From the NCBI RefSeq assembly GCF_004364975.1, contig NZ_SOBW01000008.1:310001-374000 (forward strand): a stretch of 64,000 bases of DNA. Direction: 5' to 3'. Origin of the DNA: Gelidibacter sediminis. GTDB lineage: Bacteria; Bacteroidota; Bacteroidia; Flavobacteriales; Flavobacteriaceae. Position numbers and translations under genes: made by a program. Within the stretch, counting starts at the first letter, position 1. Each line of letters starts with the position of its first letter. Under the pieces are notes generated by a model. It saw only the letters and a list, made by a program, of their open reading frames with translations, had not been told where the DNA came from and made no database searches. Shown in pieces: positions 33,484 through 40,944 of this stretch.

Positions 33484-35445
33484 ATGAAGAATATATTACA
33501 AACCACAATTGCTCTTGTTGTAATCCTAATAGGGTTTACAAGTTGCAACAACTCAGAAAATTCGAAGGGCAAATCTGGTGCCTTGGCAAGTAATGTTGCT
33601 GAAAAAGTATATGTTGCACCAGGTGAGCATGATTCGCATTATGCATTTATTTCAGGAGGATACAGTGGAAACTTAACGGTTTACGGTTTGCCTTCTGGAA
33701 GGATGTTTAAAGAAATTCCAGTCTTCTCACAATTCCCAACCAATGGCTATGGATATTCTGAGGAAACAAAACCCTTATTAGAGACCTCATACGGATTTAT
33801 TCCTTGGGATGATTCGCATCACCCAGACATTTCTCAAACCAATGGAAAACTGGATGGACGTTGGGTTTTTATCAATGGAAACAACACCCCGCGTATTGCT
33901 CGAATCAGTTTGACCACATTTGAAACGGAAGAAATCATTGAAGTTCCAAACAGTGCAGGAAACCATAGTTCTTCTTTTATAACAGAAAACACAGAGTATG
34001 TAGTTGCAGGGACACGTTTTTCTGTGCCAGTACCTCAACGGGATATGCCAATTAAAGATTATAAGGGCAACTTTAAAGGCGCTTTAACTTTTATTTCTGT
34101 AGATCCTGAACATGGACATATGGATATCAAATTCCAAATTCTTATGCCAGGTTTTAATTATGATTTATCACATCCTGGACGTGGAAAGTCACACGGTTGG
34201 TTCTTCTTTACAACGTATAATACGGAAGAAGCAAGCTCATTATTAGAGGTCAATGCCTCTCAAAATGATAAAGATTTTATTGCCGCAATCAATTGGAAGA
34301 AAATTGAAGAATACGTCAATAATGGTGGTGGTAGAATGATGCCAACTAATTATGCACACAATGTTCATGATGAGGCAACGCACACTGCAACCTCTACAAT
34401 GAAGAAAGAAGTACGTGTTGTGGATCCAGCTGACATTCCTGGTGCAATTTATTTATTGCCTACACCAAAATCGCCACACGGGTGTGACGTAGATCCATCT
34501 GGTGAATATATTGTAGGTAATGGAAAATTATCGGCTAATTTAACGGTGCATTCTTTTACAAAAATGCTTGATGCCATCGAGAAGAAAAAATTTGACGGTG
34601 ATGCGTACGGTATTCCGATCTTAAAATTTGAAGACGTATTGGCAGGTTCTGTTGAACAACCAGGATTAGGCCCATTACATACAGAGTTTGATGGCAAAGG
34701 GAATGCATATACAACGTTCTTTATTTCTTCTGAAGTTGTTAAATGGAAATTAGGTACTTGGGAAGTTCTGGATAGAAAACCTACCTACTATTCGGTTGGT
34801 CACTTAACAATTCCTGGAGGCAACTCAAGAGAGCCATTTGGTAAATATATGTTTGCCATGAATAAAATTACCAAAGATCGTTACTTGCCTACTGGTCCAG
34901 AAATGGAGCACTCAGCACAGTTGTATGACATTTCTGGAGATAAAATGGAGTTATTAATAGATTTCCCAACACATGGTGAGCCCCATTATGCTGCTGCCAT
35001 TCCTGCGGAAATCATTAAAAATAATTCTAAGAAAATCTACCGACTGGCTGAAAATAAACATCCTAGAAAGACAACAACGGATGCTGAGACAAAAGTTGTA
35101 CGCGATGGTAAAAATGTACACGTGTATATGGCCATGATTCGCAGCCATTTCTCACCAGATAATATTGAGGGTATCAAAGTAGGAGACAAAGTTTTCTTTC
35201 ACTTGACAAACCTTGAGCAGGATTTTGATGTGCCACACGGTTTTGCGATGATTGGTGCTAATAATGCAGAATTATTAGTTGCTCCAGGTCAGACAAGAAC
35301 CTTAACCTGGGAACCAAAACAAGTAGGGGTATGGCCATTCTATTGTACAGACTTCTGCTCTGCACTTCATCAAGAAATGCAAGGTTATGTGCGAGTATCT
35401 CCTGCAGATTCCAACATCCAATTATCTTGGTCATTAGGTGACTAG
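33484..35445 (+). CDS. nosZ: Nitrous oxide reductase, clade II
   Basis: Reduces N2O to N2. The 653 residues start with a Sec lipoprotein signal (GFTSCNNSE, Cys21) in place of a Tat signal, which marks clade II. The seven-blade propeller holds the CuZ His ligands (DSHYAF, DDSHHPD, AHNVHDEATH, SPHGCDVD, LGPLHTEF, EHSAQLYD, HGEPHYA). The C-terminal cupredoxin domain carries CuA: C621, C625, H629 and M632 in WPFYCTDFCSALHQEMQ. It is cotranscribed with the nosC-like and fasciclin genes; a strong hairpin follows before the maturation genes. Confidence 0.97.
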   Translation: MKNILQTTIALVVILIGFTSCNNSENSKGKSGALASNVAEKVYVAPGEHDSHYAFISGGYSGNLTVYGLPSGRMFKEIPVFSQFPTNGYGYSEETKPLLETSYGFIPWDDSHHPDISQTNGKLDGRWVFINGNNTPRIARISLTTFETEEIIEVPNSAGNHSSSFITENTEYVVAGTRFSVPVPQRDMPIKDYKGNFKGALTFISVDPEHGHMDIKFQILMPGFNYDLSHPGRGKSHGWFFFTTYNTEEASSLLEVNASQNDKDFIAAINWKKIEEYVNNGGGRMMPTNYAHNVHDEATHTATSTMKKEVRVVDPADIPGAIYLLPTPKSPHGCDVDPSGEYIVGNGKLSANLTVHSFTKMLDAIEKKKFDGDAYGIPILKFEDVLAGSVEQPGLGPLHTEFDGKGNAYTTFFISSEVVKWKLGTWEVLDRKPTYYSVGHLTIPGGNSREPFGKYMFAMNKITKDRYLPTGPEMEHSAQLYDISGDKMELLIDFPTHGEPHYAAAIPAEIIKNNSKKIYRLAENKHPRKTTTDAETKVVRDGKNVHVYMAMIRSHFSPDNIEGIKVGDKVFFHLTNLEQDFDVPHGFAMIGANNAELLVAPGQTRTLTWEPKQVGVWPFYCTDFCSALHQEMQGYVRVSPADSNIQLSWSLGD

Positions 35446-35496
35446 TTTTGATTAATAGCAGATAGGGAAATTTTGTTTTAGTGTTTATTTTCCTAT

Positions 35497-35534
35497 GAAA
35501 GGCGAGAGTTGTGGTTTCGCTCTCGCCTTTCTTT
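35497..35534 (+). terminator. Strong hairpin between nosZ and the nos maturation genes
   Basis: Perfect 12-bp inverted repeat GAAAGGCGAGAG / CTCTCGCCTTTC (35497-35508 and 35520-35531), then TTATT. It probably gives partial termination so that nosZ is made in excess over nosLDFY, or protects the nosZ mRNA end. Confidence 0.85.
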
Positions 35535-35599
35535 ATTAAATCACTAAAAACAGTATGTAAAAAGTTTCCGCATAACTAAATAATACTAAATTATTCTAA

Positions 35600-36220
35600 A
35601 TGAAAACGGCTAGCATTATAATGATACTCGGTTCCTTGCTATTATTGGGACTCTTTAAATTCCCCCTCTGGAACATCATGCTTGGCGCACCACAATATCC
35701 AGACCCCTTAGGTATGAATATATATATTGATGGTATTAAGGGTGTTGAAGAATTTGATTTGCAAAATATTGATGGTATTAACCACTACATTGGCATGAAG
35801 ACCATCCCGAAACCCGAAGAAATGTGGGAGTTTTCCGTGTTTCCCAAAGTTATTTTGGGCATGTCAGTATTGGGTGTCATAATTGGCTTGTTGGGTTTTT
35901 TTGGAAAAGTAAGCTATAAATTCTTTTTAGGTTGGTTTGTTTTAATGGCCGTTTTAGGCCTTCTTGGGATGTATGATTTTAATAATTGGCTGATTTCTTA
36001 CGGCAGCGATCTGGATCCTAATGCAATTATTAAAGTGACCAATCCGGACGGTTCACCAATGTCCTATAAACCACCATTATTTGGCTTTCAAAAGCTACTT
36101 AACTTTGATGTAACATCATTACCCCATATAGGAGGTTACCTTATGTTTGTCGGGATGCTCTTAACCTTAATAGCATCATGGTTAGGAAGAAAGGCAAGTT
36201 TAAAAACATCTACGGCGTAA
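35600..36220 (+). CDS. Conserved membrane protein of the nos cluster, unknown function
   Basis: A 206-residue protein with four membrane segments (about 5-27, 84-105, 108-128 and 175-197). Two sizeable extracytoplasmic or loop regions (about 30-80 and 130-170) carry no Cys. I do not recognise a named family; a membrane protein near nosZ also occurs in other clade II clusters (for example the one called NosB). It lies after the nosZ terminator and 29 bp before nosL. Its place suggests a part in electron supply or NosZ maturation, which is inference. Confidence 0.6.
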   Translation: MKTASIIMILGSLLLLGLFKFPLWNIMLGAPQYPDPLGMNIYIDGIKGVEEFDLQNIDGINHYIGMKTIPKPEEMWEFSVFPKVILGMSVLGVIIGLLGFFGKVSYKFFLGWFVLMAVLGLLGMYDFNNWLISYGSDLDPNAIIKVTNPDGSPMSYKPPLFGFQKLLNFDVTSLPHIGGYLMFVGMLLTLIASWLGRKASLKTSTA

Positions 36221-36249
36221 ACATTCATTGTGTATAAAACACGAAACCC

Positions 36250-36687
36250 ATGAAAACACTAAAACACTATTCAATTTTGGCATTACTGCTAGTCATGTTC
36301 AATTGTACTGTATCTCCCAAAGCCATAGATTATGGCAATGATGGCTGCAGCTTTTGTAAAATGACCATTGTAGACAAGACACATGCTGCGGAAATTGTAA
36401 CTAAAAAAAATAAAGCCTATAAATTTGACGCAACAGAATGTATGGTCAATTTTATGGATGATTTTAAGTCTTCAGAAATTGAACTTTTTCTCTCTAATGA
36501 TTTTTCTGAGCCAGGGACCTTGATTGATGCAAAGAAAGCAACATTCTTAATCAGTAAAAATATTCCAAGCCCTATGGGTGCCTATCTTTCAGCTTTTAAA
36601 AATAAAGCGGATGCCCAAAATAAGCAGGCTGAAGAAGGAGGCGATTTATACTCGTGGGAGGAATTATTAATGCATCTTAAAGGCTAG
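36250..36687 (+). CDS. nosL: NosL copper-binding lipoprotein
   Basis: A 145-residue outer-facing lipoprotein (Cys19 in VMFNCTVS). The copper motif is DGCSFCKMTI with C33, C36 and M38, followed by the NosL fold FDATECMVNFM, the segment around ATFLISKNIPSPMGAYLSAF and the C-terminal GGDLYSWEELL. NosL binds Cu(I) and hands it to the CuZ site through NosDFY. It ends 4 bp before nosD. Confidence 0.92.
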   Translation: MKTLKHYSILALLLVMFNCTVSPKAIDYGNDGCSFCKMTIVDKTHAAEIVTKKNKAYKFDATECMVNFMDDFKSSEIELFLSNDFSEPGTLIDAKKATFLISKNIPSPMGAYLSAFKNKADAQNKQAEEGGDLYSWEELLMHLKG

Positions 36688-36691
36688 CCAC

Positions 36692-37927
36692 ATGAAAAAG
36701 TTAGTCGTTTTTATGAGCGTCATGTTAATGACGGTTACATCTGTTGCACAAAAATTAGAAGTATGCAAAACCTGTGCAATTACTACAGTGCAAGCGGCTA
36801 TAACCCAGGCCAAGCCATTTGATACCATCATTATTAGGAAAGGCATTTATAAAGAGTTTGATCTCAATGTAGATAAACCGCTGACAATCATCGGGAAAAA
36901 CCAACCTGTAATTGATGGTGAATTAAAGGGTGAAATTATAACCATAACCTCAGACAATGTCGCCATTGACGGTCTTATCATTAAAAATGTCGGTACGAGT
37001 TATACATCAGATTATGCAGCAATTCGTGTAAAGCGGAGTAAAAATTTCACCATTCAAAATGTTGTTCTGGAAAAACTTTTTTTCGGAATATATATTGAAC
37101 GCTCTAATGATGGAAAGATTCTTAATAATAAGATCATCGGAGATGCGGTTGAAGAATACAACTCCGGAAATGGAATTCAGTTATGGTACAGTAAAAATAT
37201 TCAAATTGAACATAATGTTGTGCAACATGTGCGGGATGGTATTTATCTCGAATTCTCTGATTTTTGCACCATCAAAAACAACCTGAGCTCCTTAAATGTG
37301 AGATATGGCCTGCACTTTATGTTCTCCAATGACGATGTCTATGAGAATAATGAATTCTCTAATAATGGCGCTGGTGTGGCGGTCATGTTTTCCAAGCGCA
37401 TAAAAATGTATAATAATTTGTTCAAGGACAATTGGGGAACTGCGTCCTATGGCATGTTGCTAAAAGAAATTAATGATGCTGAGATTATTGGCAATACCTT
37501 TCATGACAACACCATTGGGATTAATATAGAAGGCTCTAACCGCATTATTTACAAACACAATAATTTCAGAAATAATGGTTGGGCCATTAAAGTCCGCGGA
37601 GCCTGCTACACCAATACGTTTACTGAAAATAATTTTTTATACAACTCTTTTGACATTGCCTACAACAGCAATGTTAATGATAATACATTCGATCGTAATT
37701 TTTGGAGCAGTTATACCGGTTATGATTTAAATAAAAATGGGATTGGTGATATTCCTTATAGACCGGTAAAATTATTTTCATACATCGTCAATCGCACCCC
37801 AGAGACCATCATATTATTGCGGAGCATGTTTATTGATATTATTGATTTCTCTGAAAAAGTGTCCCCTGTTTTCACCCCAGATGATTTGATGGATAATAAC
37901 CCTCTAATGAAAAAAGCCACATGGTAA
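36692..37927 (+). CDS. nosD: NosD periplasmic maturation protein
   Basis: A 411-residue exported protein (signal about 1-19). It is a right-handed parallel beta-helix built of CASH/NosD repeats, for example KNFTIQNVVLEKLFFGIYIERSNDG, NNKIIG and YENNEFSNNGAGVAV, and ends with the family motif NFWSSYTGYDLNKNGIGDIPYRP. NosD works with the NosFY transporter in loading copper and sulfur into CuZ. Its last seven bases overlap nosF. Confidence 0.93.
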   Translation: MKKLVVFMSVMLMTVTSVAQKLEVCKTCAITTVQAAITQAKPFDTIIIRKGIYKEFDLNVDKPLTIIGKNQPVIDGELKGEIITITSDNVAIDGLIIKNVGTSYTSDYAAIRVKRSKNFTIQNVVLEKLFFGIYIERSNDGKILNNKIIGDAVEEYNSGNGIQLWYSKNIQIEHNVVQHVRDGIYLEFSDFCTIKNNLSSLNVRYGLHFMFSNDDVYENNEFSNNGAGVAVMFSKRIKMYNNLFKDNWGTASYGMLLKEINDAEIIGNTFHDNTIGINIEGSNRIIYKHNNFRNNGWAIKVRGACYTNTFTENNFLYNSFDIAYNSNVNDNTFDRNFWSSYTGYDLNKNGIGDIPYRPVKLFSYIVNRTPETIILLRSMFIDIIDFSEKVSPVFTPDDLMDNNPLMKKATW

Positions 37928-38628
37928 CAATACAAGGTTTACATAAAAAATTCGGAAAAAATCTCGTCTTGAGCGGACTGGACCTGAGCATCAGCGCAGG
38001 TGGCATATTTGCCATTCTAGGCCCGAATGGTTCTGGAAAAACAACATTAATTAAGTCGGTATTAGGAATGGTCATTCCTGATAAAGGTGACATTACGGTA
38101 TTGGGTAAAAATATTACCCAGAATTCAGATTACCGCCATCAGATTGATTATTTGCCGCAAATCGCAAATTTCCCAAGTAACTTAAAGGTTAGGGAACTTA
38201 TAAAGATGATCAAGGATTTACGTAAATCTACCAAAGAAGATGAGCGCCTGATAGAATTGTTCAAACTAACGCCGTTTTTAGATAAGAAATTAGGCCAACT
38301 TTCTGGAGGTACAAAACAGAAAGTAAACCTGGTATTGACCTTTATGTTTGACAGCCCCATCATTATTTTAGATGAGCCTACTTCAGGTTTGGATCCCATT
38401 TCAATGCTTCGCTTAAAGGATTTAATTCAAACGGAAAAAGAAAAAGGAAAAACCATTCTAATCACTTCTCATATTATGAGTTTTGTTGAAGAAATCTCAG
38501 ATGAAATCGTCTTCATTTTGGAAGGCAAAATTTACTTTAAAGGAACCATATCAGAATTAAAAACCAAGACCAATCAGCCAGATTTTGAACATGCTATTGC
38601 GTCCATCTTAACTGACAATCATGCTTAA
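37921..38628 (+). CDS. nosF: NosF ABC-transporter ATPase
   Basis: A 235-residue cytoplasmic ATP-binding subunit. Walker A is GPNGSGKTT (34-42), the signature is LSGGTKQKVN, and Walker B is IIILDEPTSGLD, with the switch His in TSHIMSFVE. It powers NosY during CuZ assembly. The gene overlaps nosD by 7 bp and nosY by 8 bp, so the three are translationally coupled. Confidence 0.94.
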   Translation: MVTIQGLHKKFGKNLVLSGLDLSISAGGIFAILGPNGSGKTTLIKSVLGMVIPDKGDITVLGKNITQNSDYRHQIDYLPQIANFPSNLKVRELIKMIKDLRKSTKEDERLIELFKLTPFLDKKLGQLSGGTKQKVNLVLTFMFDSPIIILDEPTSGLDPISMLRLKDLIQTEKEKGKTILITSHIMSFVEEISDEIVFILEGKIYFKGTISELKTKTNQPDFEHAIASILTDNHA

Positions 38629-39403
38629 AATATTAAAATATAGTTTTTATGACCTGATGCGCAGCCGTTGGAGTTATGTCTATTTTGCATTCTATCTCCT
38701 GCTTGGCATCGTCTTATTATTCTTAAATAACGATTTATCAAAAGCGGTCATCACCCTAATGAATGTCATCATTATTCTGGTGCCGTTAATAGGAACCATT
38801 TTTGGAGTCATGTATTATTACAATTCTAAAGAATTTACAGAACTGCTGTTGGCACAACCTTTAAAACGCTCTTCTATTTTTTTGGGACAGTATTTAGGCG
38901 TCGCAATATCGCTATCCATGAGTTTAATTTTAGGATTAGGATTGCCATTTGTATTCTACGGATTGTTTGAGAGTAGTGCCATCTGGGACTTTTCATTGCT
39001 GCTGATAACTGGAACATTTTTGACCTTAATTTTTACTGCGCTTGCTTTTAACATAGCGCTTTCCAATGAAAATAAAATCAAAGGCTTTGGTTATGCCATC
39101 TTGCTATGGCTCTTTTTAGCGGTTATTTATGATGGCATATTTTTAATGATATTGATAGGTTTTGAAGAATATCCATTAGATAAGGTATCATTAATTGGCA
39201 CCATGCTGAATCCTATAGATTTATCCCGAACCTTGATTCTATTAAAATTGGATATTTCTGCATTATTAGGCTACACTGGCGCCATTTTTAAACAGTTTTT
39301 TGGAACTAGTTTTGGATTGATAGTTTCTTTTATTGCCTTAAGTTTATGGGTAATAGTACCTGTACTGCGCATTGTCTATAAATCGAAGAAAAAGGATTTT
39401 TAA
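38621..39403 (+). CDS. nosY: NosY ABC-transporter permease
   Basis: A 260-residue membrane protein of the ABC-2 type with six segments, starting LKILKYSFYDLMRSRWSYVYFAFY. The block MYYYNSKEFTELLLAQPLKRSSIFLGQYLG is typical for NosY. It forms the membrane part of NosFY, which couples ATP hydrolysis to NosD and NosL action outside. Last gene of the overlapping nosDFY set. Confidence 0.92.
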   Translation: MLKILKYSFYDLMRSRWSYVYFAFYLLLGIVLLFLNNDLSKAVITLMNVIIILVPLIGTIFGVMYYYNSKEFTELLLAQPLKRSSIFLGQYLGVAISLSMSLILGLGLPFVFYGLFESSAIWDFSLLLITGTFLTLIFTALAFNIALSNENKIKGFGYAILLWLFLAVIYDGIFLMILIGFEEYPLDKVSLIGTMLNPIDLSRTLILLKLDISALLGYTGAIFKQFFGTSFGLIVSFIALSLWVIVPVLRIVYKSKKKDF

Positions 39404-39463
39404 TGCATTTCAGATGGCTTTTAAATTGTGACTAGTGCGACTTAAAGTTGAAATCATTGTTCG

Positions 39464-39471
39464 TAAATTTG
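39464..39471 (+). promoter_or_regulatory. -7 promoter element of the copper-acquisition genes
   Basis: TAAATTTG fits TAnnTTTG. Four bases separate it from the ATG at 39476, so a leaderless mRNA is likely. No ATGA-N6-TCAT box is present, so these genes are probably under a different control, perhaps copper. Confidence 0.5.
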
Positions 39472-39475
39472 TAAT

Positions 39476-39871
39476 ATGATTGCAGGCATTGCACATAAAA
39501 TCACAGCCTTTTTATTGGTGTTTATATTATTCGCACATAATATCAACACCCTCGTGATTATTGGCGATTTCTTAGCGAACCAAGCCGTTATAGCAAAAAA
39601 TTTCTGTATCCAAAAAGACAACCAGCAAGGTTGTAACGGAAAGTGTCAGTTGACCAAAGAACTCAAACAAAGCACACCAGAATCTAATACTGACTTGCCT
39701 GCTCAAGAAACTAGACGCCTGTCTTTAGATGTGTTTTGCTTATTTCAAATAGCGCGTTCAACGATTGAAAACGAAGCTCCCACAAAACTCCAAAATGCGC
39801 ATTTTTATTTCGAAAATCATCTAATTCTTAGATATCAAGATATCGAGACCCCACCACCAAATTTTAGTTAA
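39476..39871 (+). CDS. Small Cys-motif protein, possible copper-binding
   Basis: A 131-residue protein with one N-terminal hydrophobic segment (about 8-30). Directly after it comes NFCIQKDNQQGCNGKCQLTKEL, a motif with three Cys (CxxxxxxxxCxxxC) and a basic helix. Similar small proteins with a CNGKC core precede TonB-receptor genes in other Bacteroidota as far as I recall. The rest is without motifs. With the OprC-like receptor two genes on, metal binding at the membrane is plausible but unproven. Confidence 0.55.
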   Translation: MIAGIAHKITAFLLVFILFAHNINTLVIIGDFLANQAVIAKNFCIQKDNQQGCNGKCQLTKELKQSTPESNTDLPAQETRRLSLDVFCLFQIARSTIENEAPTKLQNAHFYFENHLILRYQDIETPPPNFS

Positions 39872-39974
39872 TTTTTTTCGGTATAAAAAAACCAATGGTT
39901 TTTTACTTTTCTGGCTTGTAAATACGAGCTAGCAGGAGGTTTTACAATTTATTATAACCAGATACTCAAAAAAA

Positions 39975-40820
39975 ATGAAATTAAAATATATCATCTCAAT
40001 CCTATGTGTCGTCCTATTTACGCTCTCCTGTTCTACAGATGACGATACCAACTCAATACTTAATGAAGTGGAAGATCTTATCAAAATTCAAGATATTAAT
40101 AATAACACACACACCATTGAATTCTTTAATAAAACTGGCAAATTTGAAACAGGGTACAACGCGATTAGTTTGCGCATCAAAGATAACACCACTGATACTT
40201 ATGTGGAGAATGCCTCACTAAATTGGATACCGGTCATGCAAATGCCAACTACAGCGCATTCTTCACCAAAATCTGAGATTTCAAAAACCATAGGAATGAA
40301 GACTGTTTATGAAGGGTTTATTGTCTATCAAATGGCAAATCTTGATGGTTCAGGATGGTCGTTATCTATAGATTATACAATTGATGGCAATACCTATAAT
40401 GCCAGTTCAGATATTGTGGTGATGCAAAGCGAATTTCAAAATGTAACCAGTTTTACTGGTGCTGATGAAAAGCGTTATGTGCTGGTCCTGAGGGCGCCAG
40501 AAGAGCCTAAAATAGCGATTAACAGGTTGAAAGTTGGCTTGTTTACCATGGAAACAATGATGTCATTTCCGGTAGTTGAAGCTTTTAGAATGACCTTGGA
40601 TCCACGTATGCCTGGGATGGGAAACCACAGTTCTCCAAACAATACGGATTTGACCTACAATAGTGCAAAACAATTGTATGAGGGTAATTTATCCTTAACA
40701 ATGACGGGCTATTGGGTGCTCAACCTACAATTGTTGAATGCTGCTGGAGAACTTCTTAAAGGAGAACCAATCACTGAGGATCATCCAAAAAGTTCACTTT
40801 ATTTAGAACTTGAATTTTAA
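39975..40820 (+). CDS. Lipoprotein with Met/His-rich repeats, next to the copper receptor
   Basis: A 281-residue lipoprotein (Cys19 in FTLSCSTDD). It appears to hold two Ig-like domains (about 30-150 and 155-281) of the YtkA/FixH type. Each has a Met/His cluster: PVMQMPTTAHSSP near residues 79-91 and DPRMPGMGNHSSP near 212-224. Such MxM and His clusters suit copper ions. It lies between the Cys-motif protein and the OprC/NosA-like receptor, so a copper-relay role at the inner face of the outer membrane is inferred. Confidence 0.6.
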   Translation: MKLKYIISILCVVLFTLSCSTDDDTNSILNEVEDLIKIQDINNNTHTIEFFNKTGKFETGYNAISLRIKDNTTDTYVENASLNWIPVMQMPTTAHSSPKSEISKTIGMKTVYEGFIVYQMANLDGSGWSLSIDYTIDGNTYNASSDIVVMQSEFQNVTSFTGADEKRYVLVLRAPEEPKIAINRLKVGLFTMETMMSFPVVEAFRMTLDPRMPGMGNHSSPNNTDLTYNSAKQLYEGNLSLTMTGYWVLNLQLLNAAGELLKGEPITEDHPKSSLYLELEF

Positions 40821-40857
40821 TCCATTCTATTTTACAAAGCTATCTAAACACATCGTT

Positions 40858-40916
40858 CTGTCAGGTTGAGCGCAGTCAAAACCTATTTAATATGGAGAGC
40901 ACTTTCAGTCTGACAG
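40858..40916. repeat. Small inverted-repeat element before the receptor gene
   Basis: CTGTCAG (40858-40864) and CTGACAG (40910-40916) bracket GTTGAGCGCAGTCAAAACC. The sequence looks like a dispersed intergenic repeat common in flavobacterial genomes; only one copy is in this window. Confidence 0.4.
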
Positions 40917-40944
40917 GCGGTATAGTTTTTTAACCACTACTACA

